Shown piece by piece: positions 28,234 through 37,037 of a stretch of DNA of 64,000 bases. The notes below the pieces were generated by a model. It saw only the letters and a program-made list of their open reading frames with translations, had not been told where the DNA came from and searched no databases. A program made the translations under genes and the position numbers. The first letter of the stretch is position 1. Every line of letters starts with the position of its first letter. This stretch comes from CAZGMJ01 sp964526785 (GTDB lineage Bacteria > Planctomycetota > Phycisphaerae > Sedimentisphaerales > Anaerobacaceae). The DNA lies in assembly GCA_964526785.1 (NCBI GenBank), contig CAZGMJ010000024.1, positions 1 to 64,000 of the forward strand, written 5' to 3'.

Positions 28234-29295
28234 TTACCGCGATCGCTTGAAAGCCGGCAACTCGTCCAGCGTGATCATCGCCTCATGGGGATATACCTTC
28301 TCCACCCAGTCTCGCGGGTTCCACTTCTGATCCTTCCCGACATACCAGGGCAGACAGTACAACCACTGCGGCCCCTCCTCGGCCATAATATCCGGGTTCG
28401 GTATCCCCTGGCACTCGCACAGCGCCAGCATCTTGTTCGGCGCAACCTGCCGCATAATCTTGAACGCCTTCATGTATGCATCTTCGCGGAAGTCCGGCCA
28501 GCCGAACCAGGAGTTCACATAAATGTCGATTCCCGCAATATCCACGTATGCATCCCCAGGATAGAATCGCTTGCGGTACTCAATCGCCTCGACGTCCTTG
28601 CCGTGATCGCCCGCCTTCAGGGCCGCACTGTAAACCCAGATCAGGTTGTTCAGTTCCCGCTCCTTGACGAAATACTCGAACATCATCCGCCATAGTGCTG
28701 CAGTGTTCTCCGGCGTCTGCGCGTCCGACCACCAGAACCATCCGCCCTCGATCTCGTGCAATGGCCGCCAAAGTACAGGCACCCGCGATTTGAGTAATTG
28801 CTCCAGATAATCCGCATGCCTGGCCATGTCCTTCATCGCAGCCTTATGCTCGTCCGTCCCGGGCGTAACCAACCTGCCGACGTCGATATCCATGAACTTC
28901 GGCCGAGTCGCCTCAAACGTCCCGGCTGCGCTCATCGGATTGGCCCAGTGCCACTCGAAAGAAACGATCCCGCCCTGCTCGTGCCACCACTGCTTGGCCG
29001 AATCAATTGCCTTCTGCAGCGTTCGCTTGTATTGATCGTCCCAGCGCACCTTCGACCACCCCGACAAATCCACACTCACGAGCGCCGGATATTTGCCGCT
29101 TGCCTCATGGGCCTCTTCAGCCTCACCAAACTTGTTCTGGCCCACGATGGTCTTCTCACCATAAACCGATTCGAAATAGTCCAGCAGCATCCGCCCTTCC
29201 GGGATTAGGGCCTTGTTCACCGGTTCGCCGGCAACCACAACTGAAGTCAGCGAAAACATCCCAGCAACGAAAGCGCACAAAATGAACCTGCTCAT
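28234..29295 (-). CDS. Glycoside hydrolase family 26 (mannanase-like)
   Basis: A 353-residue secreted enzyme (signal peptide 1-22; GAGGAGG upstream). The acid/base glutamate is Glu181 in VLWRPLHEIEGGWFWW and the nucleophile is Glu294 in LALCECQG, both in the expected GH26 positions, with the IVSFEWHWANP strand before them. GH26 enzymes cleave beta-1,4-mannans (some act on beta-1,3-xylan). Length fits a single catalytic domain with no carbohydrate-binding module. It lies between the STAS and sulfatase genes with gaps of about 40 bases, suggesting one transcript. Confidence 0.9.
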   Translation of the reverse strand: MSRFILCAFVAGMFSLTSVVVAGEPVNKALIPEGRMLLDYFESVYGEKTIVGQNKFGEAEEAHEASGKYPALVSVDLSGWSKVRWDDQYKRTLQKAIDSAKQWWHEQGGIVSFEWHWANPMSAAGTFEATRPKFMDIDVGRLVTPGTDEHKAAMKDMARHADYLEQLLKSRVPVLWRPLHEIEGGWFWWSDAQTPENTAALWRMMFEYFVKERELNNLIWVYSAALKAGDHGKDVEAIEYRKRFYPGDAYVDIAGIDIYVNSWFGWPDFREDAYMKAFKIMRQVAPNKMLALCECQGIPNPDIMAEEGPQWLYCLPWYVGKDQKWNPRDWVEKVYPHEAMITLDELPAFKRSR

Positions 29296-29339
29296 GGTTA
29301 CCTCCTCAAGGCCCGGCCGTTCTCGCCGGCCGAATTCGA

Positions 29340-29666
29340 TTAGTCAATGGTGAACACCTTATTGAGCCGTGTGATTTCAAACACCCGGTATATCTTCGGA
29401 TCAACGTTCCGCAGCGTCAGTTCGCCGCCGTTCTCCCGCACTCGCTTGTGAATCTTGACCAGCAAGCCCAGGAACGCTGAAGACATGAACCGCACCTGTG
29501 AAAAATCTATAAGCAGATTCGACTGCTCCCCGCCCTTTAACGTCTGCGTCAGACCTCTTTCGATCTCGGTAATCCGCGTTTCGTCCAGTATTTCCCGGTC
29601 CTTCAGCGTCACGATGACTACGTCCACGCCCCGCTGTACCGATAGTCTGTCTTCCCTGGCTTCCAT
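29340..29666 (-). CDS. STAS-domain anti-sigma factor antagonist
   Basis: The start at 29666 is supported by GGAG seven bases upstream and yields 108 residues, the size of a lone STAS domain. The core LLIDFSQVRFMSSAFLGLL carries adjacent serines (62, 63) at the position phosphorylated in SpoIIAA-type antagonists. It probably binds and sequesters a HATPase anti-sigma kinase, thereby freeing a sigma factor. No partner kinase is adjacent. It heads the minus-strand hydrolase/sulfatase unit, which is an unusual place for a regulator. Confidence 0.88.
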   Translation of the reverse strand: MEAREDRLSVQRGVDVVIVTLKDREILDETRITEIERGLTQTLKGGEQSNLLIDFSQVRFMSSAFLGLLVKIHKRVRENGGELTLRNVDPKIYRVFEITRLNKVFTID

Positions 29667-30168
29667 AACATTCTCCAAATCAGGCAATGCCTTGAAGTCA
29701 ACCGTACACCATACGGCCATCCCCTTGCTGCAACGCAACTATCCCTACTCTTGATGTGCTGCGTTGGGAGTACGTGGGCGTTTCCGAACCCGGCCCAAAC
29801 GCCATCAGTGCGAATTGTAATTCACGCATCGCGTATCCGCAAGCGTTGTGCAAATACAGCTCGCCTAATGCCGGCATCTCGCCTTTACGCTTGCACAATC
29901 ACTCTTGCAGGCAGGCTGTTCCGGTTACTTGAGCAGAAAGACACAAACCAGAAATCTCGCGCGGGAGATCACCGTCAGGTTCAGCGGGTTTGCCACAATG
30001 AATATGCCGGGAGAGGCGCAACACACGCCAATCTCATACCCCCCACTGGGTACCGCGCCATGCAGCACACTTTTTTTCTCACCCAACCCGCCTCAGGACC
30101 ATTGCCGTACCGGTTCCTGCGTTCCCGCGCAGAAGTCCCCGTTTTGCCAAAACGGTCAGACCGTACAA

Positions 30169-30197
30169 TTGCACGATGTGCCTCCAGACCTTAGAAT
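30169..30197 (+). promoter_or_regulatory. Promoter of the ferritin-like gene
   Basis: TTGCAC (30169-30174) and TAGAAT (30192-30197) are separated by 17 bases, and the start codon is at 30227. A perfect hairpin/dyad CCGTTTT-gcc-AAAACGG (30139-30155) lies 14 bases above the -35 and could be an operator. The preceding stretch 29667-30138, between divergent genes, shows no gene. Confidence 0.6.
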
Positions 30198-30226
30198 ACC
30201 TCTGCAATCTGAACGGAGAAACGACA

Positions 30227-30667
30227 ATGCAAATCAGATCCGTCGACGACGTACTCGCGTTCGCCATTAAGAAGGAAGCCGAAGCACAGCAATACTACGA
30301 GAAACTCGCCCGGTGGGTCGAGCGACCGGACGTTGCTCACGTCCTCGAGGCGTTTGCCGCCGATGAGTTGCGGCACCGCATCCGCCTTGAGGCGGTCAAA
30401 GCCGGCGAGATTGCTGTCGAGAAAGAGGAAATAGGCAGCCTCGGTATCGCTGATGCGCTGAATCGCCCCGAACCAGATGTGCGCATGACATATGAGCAAG
30501 CGCTGGAAATCGCCATGTTTCGCGAGAAGAAATCCTACGCGCTCTACACAAAACTGGCCGGCGCCGCGAGAACGCAGGAATTACGCCAGGCGTTCCTCAA
30601 GTTGGCCCAGGAAGAGGCCGGCCATAAGCTCCGGCTCGAAATCGAGTATGACTGGATCACTTCCTGA
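30227..30667 (+). CDS. Ferritin-like (rubrerythrin-family) diiron protein
   Basis: The ATG at 30227 has GGAG eight bases upstream and gives 146 residues. Two helical pairs each carry iron-ligand patterns: KKEAEAQQYYEKLA with ADELRHRIRLE, and FREKKSYALYTKLA with AQEEAGHKLRLE, i.e. two E-(n)-ExxH-type sets of a four-helix-bundle diiron site. No C-terminal rubredoxin domain is present, so it is a COG1633-type erythrin rather than full rubrerythrin. Likely role: peroxide reduction or iron handling in an anaerobe. Confidence 0.85.
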   Translation: MQIRSVDDVLAFAIKKEAEAQQYYEKLARWVERPDVAHVLEAFAADELRHRIRLEAVKAGEIAVEKEEIGSLGIADALNRPEPDVRMTYEQALEIAMFREKKSYALYTKLAGAARTQELRQAFLKLAQEEAGHKLRLEIEYDWITS

Positions 30668-30697
30668 GGCCGGTCAATTAGGCCCGCGTTGTTTGCC

Positions 30698-32815
30698 CTA
30701 CTTTCGCCTCGCCAGAATGTAGTCCAGTCCGAACATATGGCTCTTGACCGCATTGGGATTGGCCCCGAGAATCGCAACCTCCAGCGTGTTCTTGCCCTTT
30801 CGCAGTTCGCAACGGGGCAATTCGACATCGACTGCCAGGACCGAAGGATTATAGAAATCGTGCGAGTCAATCATTTCTTTGCCATTGATGGCGATACTTA
30901 CGATACCGTAATCAACCGCCTTGGTGGCTCCGAGCATCACGTCATATGTGCCCGCCCGGTCCATTTCGAATTCAACCACAAGCCGATCACCTGCGTCCGC
31001 ATGCCGCCACCACAGTTGCTTGTTATTGCTCCATCGAAAGCGGGGGATATCCTGGATTTCCGTCGTACCGCCCGTTTTCTCCACTACTTTCACCGTCTCT
31101 CCCTCTATGGCGCCTTCGACCTTGTGTGGCTTTACGATATCTTCGACCGCTCGGGGAACGGATCGCCGGGCCTCTTTGGGATCGGGTTCTACATTGTCCG
31201 AATCCCCGGGCCTGGCGTACCAGAACGTGGTCGGAGCGTAGCTCATGGTCGTGGCCGCCCAGTGCCAGAGTTCCATCTCGAAACGAATCGATTTGTCGAA
31301 CGGAATGGCATCGAGCGAACGGTAGCGGCTGTTGACGGTGAACCCCGGCCTGAGATTGCCCTCCCCGCTGGGCTGGGCGTGAAACGCCGACTCGAAGAAG
31401 TTCGGCTTGCACCACGCATAGCCATAGTAATCCTCAGTACCCGTGCCGATATGCGAAGGGAAGTCCTCGCCGTCGACGTATATCTTCTCATCACCTTCTC
31501 CCCACCAGGTATTGGCGGTATTAAACAGCGTCAAGACATCGCCTACGTACGTTCCCCGGCCGCGCACGGTCACCCAGTTCAGATCGAAGGCACCGTGATC
31601 TTTGGCATTTTCATTGGACTGCGTTCTGATTTCAGGCCACTGCTTCCAGGCCGCGTGGAAATGGCACGACCGCTCGTCCCAGTCCCACTCGCTGCTCCGC
31701 ACGCGGCCATAGGCCACCCTGACCGGCTGCGAACCGAGATTGACAACTTTGATGTTTGCCTCATCCTTAAAGGGCATCACCCAATAGCACGACATGCTCT
31801 TATCCTCAGATACACTGTTGTACCACGTTGCATGCGGACGAATGTGGTACCCGGTGCCAAAGAAATCGCCAAGGGGGCACCAGATGGCATCCTCGCCGTC
31901 GAAATCGATCTGCAGCACACTTGACCGCAGGGCCTGAGGAAGATCCTCCGCTTCCAGCCGCATGGTAAGCGAACGAATTGCCCTGGCTCCGCTGAAATTC
32001 AGCGACTTCTGCCCGCCGGGCTGAATTGTGCCTTCAAGCGTGTCCTCGCGCGTACCATCAAGAGCCGTTCGCTCGTCTCGTGCCAGCATCTGCTGGACGC
32101 GGGCAATCAGACTGCGAGACCGATCAAGCGTCTCAGCAGTGAAGGAGTTCACTACAGTGCCCGGTTCATACGTGCGATAGTTGATCTGATAATACAATGC
32201 CTCGCCCTTGCGAGCCCCTTCGTCAATAAACGCCCTGGTCTGATACGTGATCTTGCACTGTTCGTCGTACGGAATAGGCAGATACAGATTGTGCCCCCGA
32301 TGCTTGTACGGCGTCTCGGGCGATACTCCCTTCGACAATGGTTCGCCCACCAAAGCTCCACCGCTGATCAGGTCCGCCATCGGTCCTTCGATCACAGGCT
32401 TTGCCTGGCCGTCAAGATAGACGCGCAAGGTTCCATTGCTGAATTCGCCGCCGCCCGGCCCATGCCACGTAGCCCAGAAACGAACTACCGCGCCGGGACC
32501 CTTGGCGTCCATCAGCACATACTCCTTCCGTCCGTTGGTTTCCTCGGTACGCACGAAATAACTGCGGTCCCAGTTCGCCCACCAGGTCGGGGACCCCGCC
32601 TCGGTGGAGTGCCGGTCATAGCTGCTGAACTGTTTGCAGGTATACGCAGGTTGCGGCAGACGCGCCACGTGATCGCGATCGATCATCTCCTCAAGGAGCG
32701 ACTCGAAGCCAATCGTCACAGGCCGGCCATGCGCACCAGACGCAACTATCAGCATGACAGTGAAGAAAAGTCCCAGAGCAAAAACTGAGTGAATGCGAGA
32801 TTGCGATCGTCTCAT
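30698..32815 (-). CDS. DUF2961 / glycoside hydrolase family 172 enzyme with C-terminal beta-sandwich
   Basis: The start at 32815 is chosen because AAGGAG lies seven bases upstream and the product then begins with a signal peptide (FALGLFFTVMLIVASGAHG); the open frame extends further upstream without coding character. About 705 residues: the DUF2961 core (residues about 25-480) has the conserved RFWATWHGPGGG, NTANTWWGEGDEKIYVDGE and SHIGTGTEDYYGYAW blocks. GH172 members act on fructofuranosides and arabinofuranosides. A C-terminal module (about 560-705) resembles a carbohydrate-binding sandwich (WWRHADAGDRLVVEF, AGTYDVMLGATKAVDYGIV). It is convergent with the ferritin-like gene. Confidence 0.88.
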   Translation of the reverse strand: MRRSQSRIHSVFALGLFFTVMLIVASGAHGRPVTIGFESLLEEMIDRDHVARLPQPAYTCKQFSSYDRHSTEAGSPTWWANWDRSYFVRTEETNGRKEYVLMDAKGPGAVVRFWATWHGPGGGEFSNGTLRVYLDGQAKPVIEGPMADLISGGALVGEPLSKGVSPETPYKHRGHNLYLPIPYDEQCKITYQTRAFIDEGARKGEALYYQINYRTYEPGTVVNSFTAETLDRSRSLIARVQQMLARDERTALDGTREDTLEGTIQPGGQKSLNFSGARAIRSLTMRLEAEDLPQALRSSVLQIDFDGEDAIWCPLGDFFGTGYHIRPHATWYNSVSEDKSMSCYWVMPFKDEANIKVVNLGSQPVRVAYGRVRSSEWDWDERSCHFHAAWKQWPEIRTQSNENAKDHGAFDLNWVTVRGRGTYVGDVLTLFNTANTWWGEGDEKIYVDGEDFPSHIGTGTEDYYGYAWCKPNFFESAFHAQPSGEGNLRPGFTVNSRYRSLDAIPFDKSIRFEMELWHWAATTMSYAPTTFWYARPGDSDNVEPDPKEARRSVPRAVEDIVKPHKVEGAIEGETVKVVEKTGGTTEIQDIPRFRWSNNKQLWWRHADAGDRLVVEFEMDRAGTYDVMLGATKAVDYGIVSIAINGKEMIDSHDFYNPSVLAVDVELPRCELRKGKNTLEVAILGANPNAVKSHMFGLDYILARRK

Positions 32816-33124
32816 GTTCGAACTCCTTCGAAAATGCACACACAAAATTCTGTCAATTGGCTCGGGCAGCACGGCGTTGCCATGAACCGCGTTGCGAACC
32901 ATGATGCCATCTCCCACGCGGAAGTGCAAGTCTCGGTCCTGTACGTGCCCGAACCTCGGAATGTCTCTGCAAACGTCGCCATCAATACGGGCACACAGCT
33001 CAATCGACGCCGAGCCAGTCTGCATATTGGTTAGCTCAGGACGCACCTCGCCTGAGACGCCTGACACCATAAACCGCCTGCAGTAACTTGCAAAACAACC
33101 GCGGAACCGTAGAATGAACCAGGT

Positions 33125-33154
33125 TTGATGGTGTTGTTCATCATAATGTAAAAT
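33125..33154 (+). promoter_or_regulatory. Candidate promoter of the FG-GAP/DUF1080 gene
   Basis: TTGATG (33125-33130) and TAAAAT (33149-33154) are spaced by 18 bases and end 37 bases before the start codon at 33192. It lies in the 376-base divergent spacer 32816-33191, which otherwise shows no gene. Confidence 0.4.
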
Positions 33155-33191
33155 CCGTATGTTTCATACCATTTCAAGAAGGAGATAGACT

Positions 33192-34946
33192 ATGAAGCTG
33201 TCCGTCCGCTTCCCGGCCGTCACGCTGATATGCATATTCTGCGTGACCACTGTTGCCAGCGATATCGAATGGGTGCGAAAGAGCACCGAGACTAACGACA
33301 TGCCTGTACCGAACGATGGCGATCAACAAACCTGCTGCGTCGTTGCGGACCTGAATAAGGACGGTGCGGATGACTTTGTGATCGGCGAGCGGACGAAGGC
33401 ACCGTCGGTTGTCTGGTATTCTTTCAATGGCAATGGTTGGGACAGGTATATCATCGAAGACGCCCGCTTGAGACCCGAGGCGGGCGGAGATGCGGCCGAT
33501 ATTGACGGCGACGGCGACAAAGACGTCATCTTCGGCCAGGACGCGAGCGGCAATAGCATCTGGTGGTGGGAAAACCCATATCCCGATTTCTCCAAGCCCT
33601 GGAAGCGACGTTCGATTAAGAATTCCGGTGCGAACAAGCACCACGACCAGACGTTCGGCGACTACGACGGCGACGCCGGGACCGAGTTCGTCTCCTGGAA
33701 CCAAAGAGCCAAATCGTTACTTTTATACGAAATCCCCGGCAAGCCGAGAGCAACGGAACCCTGGGAGGCGACAGTCCTCTACTCGTGGACGTCCGGGCGT
33801 GAGCGGGAGGGATTCCCGTCGTTACCGACTGATCTGAATCTCGACGGCAAACCGGATATTATTGGCGGCGGCCGCTGGTTTGAACATCAAGGCGGTACGC
33901 AATACATAGAGCACGTGATCGATGCAGAAATGGCCTTTACACAATGCGCGGCGGGCCAGCTAATCAAAGGTGGCCGGCCGGAAGTAGTCTTCTCTCCGGG
34001 AGATATGGACGGAGACGCCAAATGGTACCGGCGGGAGAACGAAGAATGGCAAGGCCATAAACTCCGCTACGTTCGCCACGGCCACACGTGCGAGATTCGC
34101 GACGTCGATGGGGATAGCAATATGGACATTATGATCGGCGAAATGGGCGACCCCGGCGCCGGAGATGAAGCAAAGGTGTATATCTGGTACGGCGATGGCA
34201 AGGGGGGATTCCGCGAAGACGTGGTCTGCGAAGGCCAGGGAATTCACGAAGGCCGCTTCGGGGACTTCGACGGCGACGGTGATCTGGATATTCTCGTCAA
34301 ACCATACCATCACAATTCGCCCCGCATTGACATCCTGCTCAATAACGGCACGGTCAAAAGCGTCGTCGACGGTTGGGAGATTCTCTTCGATGGCGGCGAT
34401 CTGGACAAATGGCGATTGGCAGGCGGCGGTGATCCGAGCAGGAAATGGGCGATAGAAGGCGGTACGCTGGCCCGCAGGCCAAAGGCCGGCATGATCTGGA
34501 CAAAGCAGCGGTTTGATGATTTCATCCTGGATCTGGAATTCAAGACCGAGGGCAACAGCGGCGTCTTCTTCAGGACGAACGATCCTGGCAATCCGGTCCA
34601 GACCGGCTTTGAAATGCAGGTAAACAAACCCAGCCCCAAACCGCACAAGAACAGTTCGGGGTCCATTTACGACGCACTGGCGCCCGCCAGGGAGATGACC
34701 AAAGCCGGTCAGTGGAACCACGTCATCATCACGGCTGACGATAACAGCATTACAATTGTCATGAACGGCGAGAAGATCATCGATATGGACGTCAATCGCT
34801 GGGATACAGCGGGCAGGAATCCCGACGAGTCAAAAAACAAGTTCCGAACTGCTCTGAAGGACTTCGAAAGAGACGGCCATATTGGATTCCAGGACCACGG
34901 AGCGAACGTCTGGTACCGCAACGTTAAGATCAAGCACTTGCCATGA
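33192..34946 (+). CDS. FG-GAP/VCBS repeat protein with C-terminal DUF1080 domain
   Basis: A 584-residue secreted protein (signal peptide 1-23; AAGGAG nine bases upstream). Residues about 40-395 are FG-GAP-type propeller repeats with calcium-binding loops such as DLNKDGADD, DIDGDGDKD, DLNLDGKPD, DVDGDSNMD and DFDGDGDLD. Residues 400-584 form a DUF1080 domain (WEILFDGGDLDKWRL, LDLEFKTEGNSGVFFRTND, AGQWNHVIITAD, HIGFQDHGANVWYRNVKIK). The propeller may bind substrate or cell surface while the jelly roll binds or cleaves a (3-keto) disaccharide. It is transcribed alone, divergent from the GH172 gene. Confidence 0.9.
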   Translation: MKLSVRFPAVTLICIFCVTTVASDIEWVRKSTETNDMPVPNDGDQQTCCVVADLNKDGADDFVIGERTKAPSVVWYSFNGNGWDRYIIEDARLRPEAGGDAADIDGDGDKDVIFGQDASGNSIWWWENPYPDFSKPWKRRSIKNSGANKHHDQTFGDYDGDAGTEFVSWNQRAKSLLLYEIPGKPRATEPWEATVLYSWTSGREREGFPSLPTDLNLDGKPDIIGGGRWFEHQGGTQYIEHVIDAEMAFTQCAAGQLIKGGRPEVVFSPGDMDGDAKWYRRENEEWQGHKLRYVRHGHTCEIRDVDGDSNMDIMIGEMGDPGAGDEAKVYIWYGDGKGGFREDVVCEGQGIHEGRFGDFDGDGDLDILVKPYHHNSPRIDILLNNGTVKSVVDGWEILFDGGDLDKWRLAGGGDPSRKWAIEGGTLARRPKAGMIWTKQRFDDFILDLEFKTEGNSGVFFRTNDPGNPVQTGFEMQVNKPSPKPHKNSSGSIYDALAPAREMTKAGQWNHVIITADDNSITIVMNGEKIIDMDVNRWDTAGRNPDESKNKFRTALKDFERDGHIGFQDHGANVWYRNVKIKHLP

Positions 34947-35027
34947 CGCCACAGAACAGGACCCGCGGTTCGATCTTCCCTGGTTTCGCCGCAGCTTTCG
35001 CCCGTTCAGCGCGCACAGCCTCCGTGG

Positions 35028-35056
35028 TTGAACTGCAGGAGTTGGCAAGGTACTAT
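35028..35056 (+). promoter_or_regulatory. Candidate promoter of the polysaccharide operon
   Basis: TTGAAC (35028-35033) and TACTAT (35051-35056) are spaced by 17 bases, ending about 94 bases before the first start codon. Matches are 4/6 each, so this is tentative. Confidence 0.35.
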
Positions 35057-35149
35057 GGCAAGTCGACCGTCCGGCCGGCTAATCCGTCGCCCGGGCCAAA
35101 TCTGCGTCTGTGACGGTCCCTGAGAGTGTGACTTGAGAAAGGATTAGAG

Positions 35150-36094
35150 TTGAGCGACCATTACAGGATATTGGTTACAGGTGGAGCAGGCTATCTGGGT
35201 TCGGTTCTTGTTCCGGAATTGCTGAGACTGGGGCACGACGTGGTCGTGCTGGATAGTTTCATGTTTGCACCGAGTTCGCTGCTGGATTGCTGTCGGCATG
35301 ATGACTTCCAAGTCGTCCGAGGCGATGCCAGAGACGAAGCGCTCATCAGGAAACTCGTCTCTGATGTAGATGTCATCATACCATTGGCCGCACTGGTCGG
35401 AGCGCCGTTGTGCGACCGGGACCCCGTCGGAGCCGAGACGACCAACGCCGGCGCCATCAGGACGCTGTGCGCGGCAGCATCGGCCAATCAGAGAATCATT
35501 ATCCCAATCACCAACAGCGGATACGGCATCGGCGAGAAAGGGGTCTACTGCACGGAAGAGACTCCTTTGCGACCGATTTCGTTGTACGGCCGGACCAAGG
35601 TGGAAGCCGAATCGCATGTCCTCGAGCGCCAGAACAGCGTCAGTCTGCGCCTGGCTACCGTCTTCGGGCCAAGCCCCCGAATGCGGCTCGATCTGCTCGT
35701 CAACGACTTCACCTATCGTGCCGTCAAAGATCGCTTCGTCGTCGTGTTCGAGGGCCATTTCAAACGAAATTACATACATATTGGAGACGTGGCCCGCGCG
35801 TTTCTGCATGTGTTGGATCGTTTCGACAGCATGCGAGGCGAGCCATACAATGTGGGCCTTTCCGACGCCAATCTGTCAAAAGTCGAACTGTGCGAGAAGA
35901 TACAAGACCATCTTTCGGACTTCGTCTTTCTCGAAGCTTCGATCGGGGAGGATCCGGACAAACGGGATTATATCGTATCGAATGAGAAGATAGAGAAGAC
36001 AGGATTCAAGCCTGCGTTTTCGCTGGATGACGGCATACGGCAGTTGATCAAGGCCTACAGAATAATCGTCAACAGCAAGTACTCGAATGTTTGA
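35150..36094 (+). CDS. NAD-dependent epimerase/dehydratase (extended SDR)
   Basis: The 314-residue protein probably starts at a TTG (GAAAGGA upstream), as the Rossmann motif GGAGYLGS begins only 10 residues later. The catalytic pattern is YxxxK in LYGRTKVEAES (with the upstream ITNSGYGIG in place of the usual SSS/TST). It is of the size and type that epimerise or dehydrate nucleotide sugars. It is the first gene of the operon and overlaps the next by 8 bases. The exact sugar cannot be told, but it probably acts on the GDP-activated sugar made by the downstream kinase and nucleotidyltransferase. Confidence 0.83.
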   Translation: MSDHYRILVTGGAGYLGSVLVPELLRLGHDVVVLDSFMFAPSSLLDCCRHDDFQVVRGDARDEALIRKLVSDVDVIIPLAALVGAPLCDRDPVGAETTNAGAIRTLCAAASANQRIIIPITNSGYGIGEKGVYCTEETPLRPISLYGRTKVEAESHVLERQNSVSLRLATVFGPSPRMRLDLLVNDFTYRAVKDRFVVVFEGHFKRNYIHIGDVARAFLHVLDRFDSMRGEPYNVGLSDANLSKVELCEKIQDHLSDFVFLEASIGEDPDKRDYIVSNEKIEKTGFKPAFSLDDGIRQLIKAYRIIVNSKYSNV

Positions 36095-37037
36095 ACGGAA
36101 GCGAACATACGTGGCCGGTCATACAGGTCTGCTGGGTTCTGCGGTTCTACGGGCCTTGCAGACGCGCAGCTGTCGGCACGTCATCACTCGGTTCCATGAG
36201 CAGATGGATCTGACCGACGGACCAGCGGTCATGCAGTTCTTCGAACAACAGCGACCCGAATGCGTCTTCCTGTGCGCCGGCAGAGCAGGCGGCATCAGGA
36301 GCAACCAGGCATATCCGGCCGATTACCTGCAAATCAATCTGGCAATCCAGAACAGTGTATTCCAAGCGGCACACAAATACGAAACGGAACATGTGGTCTT
36401 CTACGGCTCGTCCTGCACCTATCCGCGTCTGGCAGGCCAACCCATTAAAGAGTCGAGCCTGCTGACCGGACTGATTGAACCGACGAGCGAAGGCTACGCC
36501 ACAGCCAAGATAGCCGGACTGATAGCATGCCGCTCCTACAATCGCCAATACAACAATCGACGCTTTATCGCGCTGTTGCCCAATTCGATATACGGCCCCA
36601 ACGACAATTTCGATCTGGCCGAATCGCACGTATTGTCGGCACTGATCCGCCGCTTCCACGAGGCGAAATGCAACGGAACGCCGACCGTAATGCTCTGGGG
36701 TTCGGGTAGGCCGCGACGCGAATTTGTCTATTGTGACGACGCGGCGGCGGCTTCCCTGTTTGCCGTGGAAAACGCCGACAGACTCGAAAACCGACACTAT
36801 AACATCGGATCCGGGCAGGACTTTTCCATAAAAGAGTTGGCTGAAATGGTCTGCGACGTGGTCGGTTACGATGGCGCAATTGAGTGGGATACCTCAAGAC
36901 CCGATGGAACTCCGCGCAAGCTACTCGACAGCAGTGATTTCCGAGCCCTGGGCTGGCGGTCCGAAGTCGCGATTGCCGAGGGGCTGAAAAGAACGTATGA
37001 ATGGTATCTCCAGCAACAACGAAAGAGGTCCTTGTGA
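36087..37037 (+). CDS. GDP-fucose synthase-like SDR (Fcl/WcaG-type)
   Basis: The 316-residue protein has the Fcl hallmarks: VAGHTGLLGSAV at the NADP site, the serine loop FYGSSCTYP, YATAKIAG (YxxxK) and GSGRPRREFVYCDDAA. GDP-4-keto-6-deoxymannose epimerase/reductases share this set; homologues also act on GDP-4-keto-6-deoxy-heptoses. With an HddA/HddC pair next door, a GDP-heptose derivative is a plausible substrate. The GTG start of the next gene overlaps its stop codon. Confidence 0.85.
   Translation: MFERKRTYVAGHTGLLGSAVLRALQTRSCRHVITRFHEQMDLTDGPAVMQFFEQQRPECVFLCAGRAGGIRSNQAYPADYLQINLAIQNSVFQAAHKYETEHVVFYGSSCTYPRLAGQPIKESSLLTGLIEPTSEGYATAKIAGLIACRSYNRQYNNRRFIALLPNSIYGPNDNFDLAESHVLSALIRRFHEAKCNGTPTVMLWGSGRPRREFVYCDDAAAASLFAVENADRLENRHYNIGSGQDFSIKELAEMVCDVVGYDGAIEWDTSRPDGTPRKLLDSSDFRALGWRSEVAIAEGLKRTYEWYLQQQRKRSL

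Noticed and set aside
29296..29339. GC-rich hairpin between the STAS and GH26 genes as terminator
   Set aside because: It contains CCGGCC-type palindromes but no T-run, and the GH26 ribosome site follows directly; more likely read through.
32816..33070. N-terminal extension of the GH172 gene
   Set aside because: The extension is Arg-rich non-coding-like, and the ATG at 32815 has AAGGAG and starts a signal peptide.
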